From: Metabacillus schmidteae
Lineage (GTDB): Bacteria; Bacillota; Bacilli; Bacillales; Bacillaceae
DNA: 64,000 nt
Assembly (NCBI RefSeq): GCF_903166545.1
Contig: NZ_CAESCH010000001.1
Location: forward strand, 186,001 to 250,000
Direction: 5' to 3'
In this document: positions 1 to 7,189 of the stretch, piece after piece
Layout: every line of letters starts with the position of its first letter
Position numbering within the stretch: position 1 is the stretch's first letter
The notes under the pieces: generated by a model
Told to the model about the DNA's origin: nothing
Seen by the model: only the letters and a program-made list of their open reading frames with translations
Databases searched by the model: none
Program-made: the position numbers and the translations under genes

Positions 1-209
1 AGAATGATAAGAGCAATGAAGAAAAATAATAGTTCTCGCAGCCGCTCCCCTGTCATCTGTCCAAACTGAATGTCATCAATCGCAACCCCAATAATTTTTG
101 GTGGAATGACATCTAAGATACTAACAATAATTAATAACGAAACAGCAACTGAATACCGTTTCCAATGCTGTTTAAAAAACCAGCTTAATTTTCCAAGTAC
201 TGAAAACAT
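1..209 (-). CDS. bmrC: BmrC/YheI-like multidrug ABC transporter half, N-terminal fragment
   Basis: Only the first 69 codons lie in the window; the gene runs off the left edge. The visible protein begins MFSVLGKLSWFFKQHW and continues with SLLIIVSILDVIPPKIIGVAIDD, cut here into its hydrophobic first helix and the PPKIIG motif typical of the transmembrane domain of ABC exporters. It closely resembles the start of B. subtilis BmrC (YheI), one half of the heterodimeric BmrCD drug exporter of the membrane. A GGGAGGG Shine-Dalgarno precedes the ATG. The upstream leader peptide and terminator match the way bmrCD is known to be controlled. The ATPase domain and a bmrD partner are outside the window, so the family is secure but the exact orthology is inferred. 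Confidence 0.8.
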   Translation of the reverse strand, partial: MFSVLGKLSWFFKQHWKRYSVAVSLLIIVSILDVIPPKIIGVAIDDIQFGQMTGERLRELLFFFIALII

Positions 210-248
210 AAAGATCCCTCCCCTTTTTATGAATAAATGTCAATCCGG

Positions 249-302
249 TTAGCCACCTTTTATCCAATCTAAATCAATGCGAATAACCAATTGTTTAACC
301 AT
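249..302 (-). CDS. Possible 17-aa second leader peptide upstream of bmrC
   Basis: A 17-codon reading frame (MVKQLVIRIDLDWIKGG) starts with ATG eight bases after a GGGAG Shine-Dalgarno and ends about 40 bases before the bmrC start. It lies downstream of the attenuator terminator, so it would be translated only on read-through transcripts. I do not recognise the peptide. It could couple translation to bmrC or be chance; the good ribosome binding site is the main support. Confidence 0.35.
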   Translation of the reverse strand: MVKQLVIRIDLDWIKGG

Positions 303-381
303 CTTTAAAACTCCCTTCTTGAAAAGTAAGATCAATCTATATAAACGAGCTATAAGGCTCGATATTTTTATAATTAGACAC

Positions 382-413
382 AAAAAAGGCATTATGCGAT
401 CGTGCATAATGCC
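382..413 (-). terminator. Attenuator terminator in the bmrC leader
   Basis: A perfect 10-bp stem GGCATTATGC/GCATAATGCC with a 6-base loop is followed, on the minus strand, by six U residues. It lies between the leader peptide and bmrC, so it can stop transcription before the exporter gene unless an alternative fold forms. Confidence 0.88.
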
Positions 414-429
414 TCATACATAATATAAA

Positions 430-491
430 AGCGCACATCACAATAGCTGTGACCTGCGCTTGAAATAAGCTTTAGGATATAAAAAGCTTGA
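430..491 (-). promoter_or_regulatory. Leader hairpins between leader peptide and attenuator
   Basis: Two further inverted repeats lie here: an imperfect stem based on AAGCGCA/TGCGCTT extended by TCACA/TGTGA (about 430-461), and AAGCTTT/AAAGCTT (about 467-489). They are placed where pause or antiterminator structures would compete with the downstream terminator when a ribosome stalls on the leader peptide. The pairing is visible; the regulatory role is inferred from the known bmrB-bmrCD mechanism. Confidence 0.55.
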
Positions 492-496
492 ATGAA

Positions 497-568
497 TTAA
501 AGTTGTTTTGGGCGGGTCACATTACAATATGAAATTTTTATTGGTTTATTCATCAATACATTTTCCAT
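497..568 (-). CDS. BmrB-like leader peptide, 23 aa
   Basis: A 23-codon frame begins MENVLMNKPIKI and ends VTRPKQL. It has a GGAGGG Shine-Dalgarno at ideal distance and sits just downstream of a consensus promoter. Terminator-type hairpins and then the bmrC-like exporter gene follow. In B. subtilis, bmrB is such a leader: ribosomes stalled by antibiotics on it allow read-through into bmrCD. The peptide here is shorter than the B. subtilis leader and I cannot align the two, so the assignment rests on position and architecture. Confidence 0.65.
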   Translation of the reverse strand: MENVLMNKPIKISYCNVTRPKQL

Positions 569-608
569 TTTGTAACCCTCCAATTCGAATTTATTAAGAT
601 CTTGCTTT

Positions 609-638
609 ATTGTATTATTTTCCAATTCATTCTGTCAA
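609..638 (-). promoter_or_regulatory. SigA-type promoter of the bmrC leader transcript
   Basis: On the minus strand TTGACA is followed after 18 bases by TACAAT. It points at the leader peptide ATG about 40 bases downstream. Confidence 0.7.
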
Positions 639-712
639 TCCATTTTCAAAAAATATTATACGTGGTGCTGACTCTGTGAGTTATGCCTATCTAACCTTAT
701 TCCTCACACTTT

Positions 713-1309
713 TTATTTATTCATTTTTGCTAAAAAATCACCTAAAAGATCTTCCATCTCTTCTGATTCCTCATGGGTATCCTCTTTAGATGAAGCAAGC
801 TCTCTTTCTGTTCGATCAAAATCAAAGTCTAATATATCATCATCGTCAACGCCAGGAGCCCATTCTTCTTCAGTTATTATCGGCTCAATTGTGTCAATTT
901 GATCAAGATCCTGTTTGCCATCAACATCCATTTCCTGCAAGTACAATGCTTCATCGATATCCAGGGCATTGCTTGTTAATGACGCCAAGATAGAAGTAGC
1001 TCTTACAGGGTCTGAAAGAATTTGATAGACAATGCTTCCTAATAACGCTTCTGAGTGAGAATGTTTCAGCCAATTCCGCTGATCTTTTGATAATTGCTTG
1101 GGCATTGGAAGACTAACCATTTCTCTATCCTTCGCTAAAGAGCTTCCAACGCCTTCTAAAACAAATTCAGCGATTTTACTTGAAAAGTTTCGTTTTTCGG
1201 TTTGTTTAAGCTTTTCCAACTGTTTTATAAGATGATCAGGTGTATCAGATGGAAGGCGAAATGTAATAGCTTGTCCCCTTTTTATAGTCGGTGCACCCTT
1301 TTTATTCAT
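713..1309 (-). CDS. ParR-like DNA-binding adaptor of the actin segregation cassette
   Basis: This 198-aa protein follows the ParM-like gene after 19 bases and shares its transcript. Residues about 10-55 (RGQAITFRLPS, then two predicted helices with SSKIAEFVLEG) have the beta-strand plus two-helix pattern of ribbon-helix-helix DNA-binding proteins. The C-terminal third is very acidic (DDDDILDFDFD and a run of Glu). ParR-type adaptors bind centromere repeats with an RHH domain and contact the actin filament through a flexible C-terminus, which fits this layout. The role is inferred from gene order and fold; I cannot name a close characterised homologue. The Shine-Dalgarno AAGGTGG is five bases before the ATG. 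Confidence 0.6.
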   Translation of the reverse strand: MNKKGAPTIKRGQAITFRLPSDTPDHLIKQLEKLKQTEKRNFSSKIAEFVLEGVGSSLAKDREMVSLPMPKQLSKDQRNWLKHSHSEALLGSIVYQILSDPVRATSILASLTSNALDIDEALYLQEMDVDGKQDLDQIDTIEPIITEEEWAPGVDDDDILDFDFDRTERELASSKEDTHEESEEMEDLLGDFLAKMNK

Positions 1310-1328
1310 GTAACCACCTTAATTTGTT

Positions 1329-2501
1329 TTAGACTGTTTGCTTTTCATTTTTCTTCTGTGGTTCGCTGTTTTTTCTGACGAAATCAGAGATTAACTTATA
1401 GTATGCGTTCGCCATCATCCAAATGCTTTCTTTTTCATCCTCAAAGAACTCGATATTGTAGCCATCAAGGCTATTATTCAACATTTTAATATACTCTTTT
1501 AAAACAATAGAGCCTCCACCAACAAAATAGCAGATTTCAGTTTGGGAGTTTTTTTGCCAAACATTTCGAAGATGACGGTATTGTTTCTTTGCCAGTTCAA
1601 GAAGAATGCGGTCTGTTATGTCATGGACATTTGTACGGCTTCCCTTCACCATAATATGATGACGATCATTTTTTCTAGTAATAATATCAACCACATCACG
1701 ACGGCTATCGAGCTCTACGCCATGCTTTGTTCGAATCTCTTCTCTGATCGCTTCCAATGATTCTGAAACACCTAAATTAAAGCCTTGTGCTTTATCATCA
1801 TCAACATTTCGATTCTTAATGACAGCGACATCTGTTGATAAGCCCCCAATATCTTGAATTAAGATCTGTTTATCGATTAAATCACGATTGATGACTTTTA
1901 AGTCCTTGTCCATCACTAGATTAATATAGGCCGCAAATCCTTCAGGATATACTTTTACTTCATCAAACTTAATATTAACCTTTAAACCCTGATATTTTGG
2001 TGTCACTAGAAATTCCACCTGATGAACAGAGCCTAATAATTGTGAACGATAGCCCACATCTTTTCCTTCTTTCACTTCACGAAGCGGCAAGCCTGTCCCA
2101 AGTGTATAATTAGCATCAATTACATTATTTGTCTTTTTAAATATACTCGCATTTTCCTCACGCACAGCATCCAATGCTAAGGAAGTAAATAGCATAACAA
2201 GTGTTTGGTCTTCCTCAGATTTGCTGCTGCCAGGATCCAATTCACTTGGGTTATCACTTTTGGTCGCTAAGTTTCCTACACGATAAATAACGTTATTTTC
2301 TTTCAGTGCAGGGGAGTGAACTCTTATATGAATCCCATCTAAAGGATTTTTATCGTTTAATTCTTCTATACCAATAACAGGACGATCTTCTGTGTCTCTC
2401 GCAATAACGTTAGGAATATATAAATCATAATCTCCTTTTCCAAAAAGAGCCTTCACACAATCATTACCAACATCCACTGCTGTTATTCTCGTTTTACTCA
2501 T
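1329..2501 (-). CDS. ParM/StbA-family actin-like ATPase
   Basis: This 390-aa protein has the actin-fold nucleotide motifs in order: VDVGND near the N-terminus (phosphate 1), IQDIGGLSTDVAVI in the middle (phosphate 2) and YFVGGGSIVL near residue 330 (adenosine loop). Such ParM-like proteins polymerise into filaments that push DNA copies apart. The length is typical of ParM/Alp7A-type proteins. It starts with ATG after AGGAGAGG. Downstream lies the probable ParR adaptor and upstream a set of direct repeats resembling a centromere. The chromosome-like surroundings are unusual for a plasmid-type segregation actin, although ParM-like genes do occur on Bacillus chromosomes. The substrate DNA it moves, if any, is not evident. 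Confidence 0.85.
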   Translation of the reverse strand: MSKTRITAVDVGNDCVKALFGKGDYDLYIPNVIARDTEDRPVIGIEELNDKNPLDGIHIRVHSPALKENNVIYRVGNLATKSDNPSELDPGSSKSEEDQTLVMLFTSLALDAVREENASIFKKTNNVIDANYTLGTGLPLREVKEGKDVGYRSQLLGSVHQVEFLVTPKYQGLKVNIKFDEVKVYPEGFAAYINLVMDKDLKVINRDLIDKQILIQDIGGLSTDVAVIKNRNVDDDKAQGFNLGVSESLEAIREEIRTKHGVELDSRRDVVDIITRKNDRHHIMVKGSRTNVHDITDRILLELAKKQYRHLRNVWQKNSQTEICYFVGGGSIVLKEYIKMLNNSLDGYNIEFFEDEKESIWMMANAYYKLISDFVRKNSEPQKKNEKQTV

Positions 2502-2602
2502 ATAAAAACCATCCCTCTCCTAAAGTTGATTGTAAATCTATTAACTCAAGGGTAAGGGGAGGGGAAGATACCGTCAATCGTACTTTCGTTGTGTTCAATA
2601 TG

Positions 2603-2749
2603 AATACAAGTAAGCAATAATGTATACATTTGTTACAAACTTGTATACATCCTATTAAATCGCTATGTAATCATGTTTGTGTACAAGTAAACAGTATTGT
2701 ATACATTACGAATACAATTTGTACACGTGTAAACAAACTTGTATACATA
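2603..2749. repeat. Centromere-like direct repeats upstream of the ParM-like gene
   Basis: Three related 28-bp units run at about 2603-2630, 2680-2707 and 2720-2748. Each has a TACAAGTAA- or TACACGTGTAA-like left half and a TGTATACAT right half. A fourth TTGTATACAT lies at 2641-2650. TGTATACA is itself palindromic. Tandem repeats directly in front of a ParM-type operon are the known form of parC centromere/operator sites bound by ParR. Confidence 0.65.
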
Positions 2750-2991
2750 CATAATTCGTTACAATTCGACCTAAAAAACCCTGTCTTTTGACTTAGTTAC
2801 ATCCCCTATCAGATGTCTTTTCATAGAAGAAAATGATAGATTTTGGTGAAAACTTTAGGTTATTTTTTAAAATTTATTGCTGTAATTAATTCCACTGCAG
2901 AATGCTGCTCCAAAAATCACGCTAAAAAAACCCTATTTTTAAAAAAAGGTTACATAATAACAAAAATAGAGACATGCCAAAGAGCAGTCTC
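2750..2991. other. AT-rich intergenic stretch, no gene seen
   Basis: Between the centromere-like repeats and the 3' end of the dehydrogenase gene I see AT-rich sequence with several A-runs but no convincing gene or RNA. The plus-strand reading frame beginning near 2843 runs into the dehydrogenase gene on the other strand and has no ribosome binding site. Confidence 0.5.
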
Positions 2992-3834
2992 CTATTTCAT
3001 CAATTTATTTAATATAAATTTTTCTAACCATGCCCACGGTAAAATCGTTTTTAATAGAATGGAAGATTTTACTCCCTTCCCTATTGGATATCGGAAGGAT
3101 GTTTTGTCTTTTATCGCAATTGACGCTGCAAGCTTAGCGACATCTGCAGGATCTCCAAAGGTAGTTGAACCACTTTCTATATGCTGTTCCAGCTTTGTCA
3201 TGACTTTATTGTAAGGCGACTCTTTTGTTAATGATTTTTCAGTTATCTTTTTGCCGCTGGTCCAAATATTTGTCTGATATGAACCTGGCTCTATTAAGAC
3301 AACATCTATTCCATAAGGTTTGAGCTCTAACCTTAATGATTCACTCCATCCTTCCAAGGCGTACTTAGAGGATACATATGGAGATAGACCTGGAAAGCCA
3401 ACTCGACCACTAATGCTGCTCATATTGATGATCTTCCCTCTCCCCTGCTGTCTCATCAGTGGTAGTACAACTTGCGTCACCCCTATGACACCAAAAAAAT
3501 TTGTTTCAAACTGCTGACGATATTCTTCAACAGATATCTCCTCAGCAAATCCTGCTCCTGCAAAACCTGCATTGTTCACAAGTACATCTATTCGCCCTTT
3601 TGCGATGATAAAATCTCTCCATTGATCAATGGAATCCTTTAACGTTACATCTAATGGGAAAACTTCAATGTAATCCCTTATTCCATACCGTTCAGCTTCA
3701 TTTATCAGCATGAATTGTTTCTTTATATCCCTCATTGTTGCAATAACATAAAAGCCCTTTCTCGCAAGCTCCAGGGAAGTTAATAACCCAAATCCACTAG
3801 ATGCCCCTGTTACTACAGCCAGTTGTTTATCCAT
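2992..3834 (-). CDS. Short-chain dehydrogenase/reductase (SDR)
   Basis: A 280-aa classical SDR. The cofactor-binding motif TGASSGFG lies near residues 9-16, NNAG near residue 90 and the catalytic Ser...YxxxK (YVSSKYALEGWSESL) near residues 150-165. The substrate is not predictable; similar Bacillus proteins of this length (YusZ-like) are annotated only as oxidoreductases. I place the start at the third in-frame ATG (MDKQLAVV) because GGAGG is six to seven bases upstream; the two earlier ATGs lack such a site. It is monocistronic, with the FNR gene upstream on the same strand. Confidence 0.85.
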   Translation of the reverse strand: MDKQLAVVTGASSGFGLLTSLELARKGFYVIATMRDIKKQFMLINEAERYGIRDYIEVFPLDVTLKDSIDQWRDFIIAKGRIDVLVNNAGFAGAGFAEEISVEEYRQQFETNFFGVIGVTQVVLPLMRQQGRGKIINMSSISGRVGFPGLSPYVSSKYALEGWSESLRLELKPYGIDVVLIEPGSYQTNIWTSGKKITEKSLTKESPYNKVMTKLEQHIESGSTTFGDPADVAKLAASIAIKDKTSFRYPIGKGVKSSILLKTILPWAWLEKFILNKLMK

Positions 3835-3948
3835 GAATACCTCCATTACCATTTCTCACTCATTCTCCTTAAGATTCATTTTACACGATACAAATAAAGT
3901 GTTTTTTCATAATAAAAAATGCCCCATAAACATAATGGGACATTAACA

Positions 3949-4998
3949 TTATTTAATCATCTGTTTCACAAGATCTCTATTCCTTTCTTTAAATAACTCA
4001 TTATGAGAAGATACCATGCCAAATCCATTAGCATCAGGTTGAATATATTGCTTTGCTTTATTTACAGCATTTGCAGCATCTTGAAAGGCTCCTGCAATTA
4101 AGTTTAGTTTCCCCTCATGCTTCAAAATATCACCTGCTGCATAAATACCCTTAATGGAGGATTCACTGCAAGATGAGCCATCGATAAAATATTGATCAAT
4201 CAAAGAAACACCTAACTGGCTGTTCTTAAGTAGAGAAGCATCGCGTTCATATCCATGATTGATAATAACATCATCTACTGATAAATAAGTAACTTCCCCT
4301 GTTTCTTGATGTGTTAATTCTACCTTTTCAATGTGTTCATGGTTGTCACTAGCTATTAACTTTGTTATGGATGTTTGTAATAAACACGTAGCTGAGCTTG
4401 TCATCAATTGTGAAACTTGAGCTTCATGACCAGTTAAATTCGACTTTCTATGTACAAGATATACCTTTTTCGCAATTGGTTCCAGTTCATTAGCCCAGTC
4501 AATCGCGGAATTACCCCCACCAGAGATCACAACCGTCCGATCTTTAAAACGTTTTATAGATTTCACAGTATAATGAAGATTTGATACTTCAAATTTTTCT
4601 GCTCCTTCAATTTCAAGCTTCTGTGGGTTTAATATTCCCCCACCAACAGCAATGATTACTGTCTTAGACAAATGCTTACGTCCTGATGAACCTGATAATG
4701 TAAAAATGCCATTCTCATCACGTGAAATGGACTCAACTTTTTCACCTAACACAATAGTTGGATCAAATGTCAGGGCTTGTTGAACTAATTGTTCGATTAA
4801 TTTCTCTCCAAGTATTGGCGTTTGCCCACCAACATCCCATATCATTTTTTCGGGATATACATGTATTTTTCCACCGAGCTGTGGCTGAAATTCAATTAAT
4901 TTTGTTTTCATTTCTCTAAGTCCACTATAAAAAGCTGAGTAAAGTCCTGCTGGTCCTCCCCCAATGATCGTAACATCATATATTTCTTGTGAGTCCAT
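3949..4998 (-). CDS. ycgT: Ferredoxin/flavodoxin-NADP+ reductase, YcgT type
   Basis: This 349-aa flavoprotein has an N-terminal FAD motif (IIGGGPAGLYSAFYSG), the family sequence MKTKLIEFQPQLGGKIHVYPEK (split here only for reference as a conserved block near residues 35-55), a central NADPH motif (VISGGGNSAIDWANEL) and the C-terminal YAAGDILKHEGK FAD segment. It lacks the CxxC of thioredoxin reductases, as expected for thioredoxin reductase-like FNRs such as YumC and YcgT, and it looks closest to YcgT. The reaction is electron transfer between NADPH and ferredoxin or flavodoxin. I prefer the ATG start at 4998, eight bases after AAGGAG, over a GTG three codons earlier. A Fur-like box just upstream suggests iron control, as is known for ycgT in B. 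subtilis. Confidence 0.88.
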   Translation of the reverse strand: MDSQEIYDVTIIGGGPAGLYSAFYSGLREMKTKLIEFQPQLGGKIHVYPEKMIWDVGGQTPILGEKLIEQLVQQALTFDPTIVLGEKVESISRDENGIFTLSGSSGRKHLSKTVIIAVGGGILNPQKLEIEGAEKFEVSNLHYTVKSIKRFKDRTVVISGGGNSAIDWANELEPIAKKVYLVHRKSNLTGHEAQVSQLMTSSATCLLQTSITKLIASDNHEHIEKVELTHQETGEVTYLSVDDVIINHGYERDASLLKNSQLGVSLIDQYFIDGSSCSESSIKGIYAAGDILKHEGKLNLIAGAFQDAANAVNKAKQYIQPDANGFGMVSSHNELFKERNRDLVKQMIK

Positions 4999-5026
4999 TC
5001 CTTTCACTCCTTAGCTTGGATATTAA

Positions 5027-5041
5027 TGATTATCATTCTCA
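5027..5041. promoter_or_regulatory. Fur box upstream of the ycgT-like gene
   Basis: TGATTATCATTCTCA matches the 7-1-7 Fur consensus TGATAATNATTATCA at most positions. It lies about 30 bases before the reductase start, so iron-bound Fur could repress that gene. Confidence 0.65.
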
Positions 5042-5088
5042 TTTAACTATACAACGCTTACTTGACTTTTACAACATGAAATTATGTA

Positions 5089-5117
5089 TTGACAATAGTA
5101 CAATGGGATTATAGAAT
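5089..5117 (+). promoter_or_regulatory. Promoter of the iron-siderophore uptake operon
   Basis: TTGACA and TAGAAT are separated by 17 bases on the plus strand. The predicted transcription start falls just before the Fur box at 5133, which places the box in the repressing position. Confidence 0.6.
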
Positions 5118-5132
5118 TTAGTTATTCAGTAA

Positions 5133-5147
5133 TGATAATCATTTTCA
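5133..5147. promoter_or_regulatory. Fur box of the uptake operon
   Basis: TGATAATCATTTTCA is a near-perfect 7-1-7 Fur operator and is followed directly by a weaker half-like TGAGAACGATTCTC. Fur would repress the uptake operon when iron is plentiful. Confidence 0.8.
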
Positions 5148-5162
5148 TTGAGAACGATTCTC

Positions 5163-5320
5163 TTTTTGTCATGTATAAACTGGGGCTGGACATGAAAACT
5201 AAGTAAACACTATACATTCTTATTTTTAAAAAAGAGTGTTGTTTCTATAACTTTTTTGAAAAACACTATATAGGTTGGTTGGAGCGTAAATCAACTATGC
5301 ATAAAAAATATCAATCAAAA
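5163..5320 (+). other. Untranslated leader of the uptake operon
   Basis: About 190 bases separate the predicted transcription start from the first gene. The stretch holds TGGGGCTGGACAT, a phrase I associate with dispersed intergenic sequences in Bacillus. It also holds two copies of an AACACTATA segment (about 5205 and 5262). I see no known riboswitch and no open frame. Confidence 0.35.
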
Positions 5321-5334
5321 CGGAGGTTACATAA

Positions 5335-6180
5335 ATGGTTCGCCTTTACACTAACAATTTGAAAATAGGATATGGTGAACGCTTGATCGTAAAAGATCTT
5401 AGTGTAGAGATTCCGGATAAAAAAATCACGACCATCATTGGATCAAATGGTTGTGGAAAATCTACATTATTAAAAGCAATTACAAGGATCATTCCACATC
5501 AATCAGGAAATGTCATTTTAGATGGAGGAGATATTTCAAAGGAAAATACGAAAATCCTTGCTAAAAAAATGGCGATCCTTCCCCAAACACCTGAAAGTGC
5601 AAGTGGGTTAACTGTAGGTGAACTAGTATCTTATGGACGCTTTCCTTATCAAAAAGGCTTCGGACGTCTAACAAAAAAAGATTATGAAGTGATTGATTGG
5701 GCACTTGAAGTAACAGGTACGATGGACTTTAAATTCAGACCTGTTGATGCTTTATCTGGAGGACAACGTCAAAGAGTTTGGATTGCAATGGCTCTAGCTC
5801 AGGAAACAGATATCATCTTTTTGGATGAGCCTACTACCTATTTAGATATGGCACATCAACTGGAAGTACTGGAACTTCTTCAGAAATTAAACAAAGAACA
5901 AGAACGTACAATCGTTATGGTATTACATGATTTAAATCAAGCTGCCCGATTTGCTGACTATATTATTGCGCTAAAAGATGGGCAGGTCATTAAAGCTGGA
6001 GATTGTAAAGAAGTTATTACACATGATGTATTAAAGAAAGTTTTCCATATCGATGCTGAAATTGGAACGGATCCCCGTACAAACAAGCCGATGTGCATCA
6101 CATATAATTTACTAAAGGGAGAAGAAAAAAATGAAGAAACTGTTAGTTCCATTCACACTGCTGCTGTTGCTAGTTATTAG
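5335..6180 (+). CDS. Iron-siderophore ABC transporter ATPase, YusV-like
   Basis: A 281-aa ATPase of the FecE/FhuC type that powers import of ferric siderophores. The Walker A motif GSNGCGKST is at residues 36-44, the signature LSGGQRQR near 142, the Walker B IIFLDEPT near 160 and the H-loop VMVLHDLNQA near 192. It resembles B. subtilis YusV, which serves bacillibactin and hydroxamate importers, but here it is encoded with its own binding protein and permeases. The ATG follows GGAGG. Its last 50 bases overlap the next gene in another frame, an unusually long overlap for functional neighbours. Expression should be Fur-controlled. Confidence 0.9.
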   Translation: MVRLYTNNLKIGYGERLIVKDLSVEIPDKKITTIIGSNGCGKSTLLKAITRIIPHQSGNVILDGGDISKENTKILAKKMAILPQTPESASGLTVGELVSYGRFPYQKGFGRLTKKDYEVIDWALEVTGTMDFKFRPVDALSGGQRQRVWIAMALAQETDIIFLDEPTTYLDMAHQLEVLELLQKLNKEQERTIVMVLHDLNQAARFADYIIALKDGQVIKAGDCKEVITHDVLKKVFHIDAEIGTDPRTNKPMCITYNLLKGEEKNEETVSSIHTAAVASY

Positions 6181-7066
6181 TGCGTGCGGTAACAATGATT
6201 CAGCATCAGAAAACGAAGGAAGCGGAAGCACTCCTTCTGATGATAAAAAGGCGGAAACTATTACGTATGAGTCCGAAAATGGACCTGTTGAAGTTCCTGC
6301 TGATCCTCAGCGTGTTGTTTTACTTTCTGGTTTCGCCGGAAATGTTATTGATTTAGGTGTAAATGTAGTAGGTGCTGAGTCGTGGTCATTAAACAGCCCA
6401 ATTCTTGCAGATGAATTAAAAGATGCAGTAGAAGTAACGGATGAGAGCATAGAAGAAATTATTGAATTAGAGCCGGATTTAATTATTGGACTTTCTACTA
6501 TTAAAAATGTTGATAAGTTAAGTGAAATTGCTCCAACAGTAACGTATACATGGGGTAAAGTTGATTATTTAACACAGCATATTGAAATTGGTAAGCTTTT
6601 AAACAAAGAAGAAGAAGCTAAAGCATGGGTGGAAGATTTTAAAGCTCGTGTAGAAGAAACTGGTACAGAAATTAAAGCAAAAATCGGTGAAGATGCAACA
6701 GTATCTGTTATTGAAAGCTTTGGAAAAGATTTATATGTTTACGGTGATAACTGGGCACGAGGAACAGAAATTCTTTATCAAGGAATGGGTCTGAAAATGC
6801 CTGAAAAAGTAAAAGAAGTTGCATTAGAAGCAGGTTACTATACTCTCTCAGCTGAAGTTATCCCTGAATATGCAGGTGATTACGTAATTTTAAGCAAATA
6901 TTCGGATGCTGACACTTCTTTCCAAGAAACTGAAACATATAAAAACATTCCTGCTGTAAAAAACAATCATGTTTATGAAATGGAAGGAAATGGTGCATCT
7001 TTCAGTGATCCAATCACACTGGAACATCAATTAGCCTTCTTTAAAGAATCATTTTTAGGTGAGTAA
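6131..7066 (+). CDS. Ferric siderophore-binding lipoprotein, YfiY-like
   Basis: A 311-aa class III periplasmic-binding-type protein, anchored outside the membrane. The signal peptide ends in the lipobox VISAC with Cys19 as the lipidated residue, followed by a Ser/Asn/Asp-rich linker. The mature part has the expected pattern PQRVVLLSGFAGNVIDLGV and EPDLIIGLSTIKN of the BtuF/FhuD fold. It captures the ferric siderophore and passes it to the two permeases downstream. The nearest B. subtilis type is YfiY (schizokinen/arthrobactin), though the ligand cannot be read from sequence. The start lies inside the ATPase gene; AAGGGAGAA precedes it. Confidence 0.88.
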   Translation: MKKLLVPFTLLLLLVISACGNNDSASENEGSGSTPSDDKKAETITYESENGPVEVPADPQRVVLLSGFAGNVIDLGVNVVGAESWSLNSPILADELKDAVEVTDESIEEIIELEPDLIIGLSTIKNVDKLSEIAPTVTYTWGKVDYLTQHIEIGKLLNKEEEAKAWVEDFKARVEETGTEIKAKIGEDATVSVIESFGKDLYVYGDNWARGTEILYQGMGLKMPEKVKEVALEAGYYTLSAEVIPEYAGDYVILSKYSDADTSFQETETYKNIPAVKNNHVYEMEGNGASFSDPITLEHQLAFFKESFLGE

Positions 7067-7071
7067 TAACA

Positions 7072-7108
7072 AGAGGAATTCTTTTAAAGAATTCCTCTCT
7101 ATTTTTTG
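7072..7108 (+). terminator. Terminator between binding protein and permease genes
   Basis: AGAGGAATTCTTT pairs with AAAGAATTCCTCT and is followed by a run of six T. Its position inside the operon would make the binding protein more abundant than the membrane components. Confidence 0.8.
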
Positions 7109-7189
7109 ATAAAGTATTAATAGGATTTTATATCATTATGTAAACGTTATCCACATGTTGAAAATTTTTAAAGAAAAGATGAGTGAGGT

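Noticed and set aside
2843..3214. 123-aa plus-strand frame
   Set aside because: Most of it is antisense to the dehydrogenase gene, and it has no ribosome binding site.
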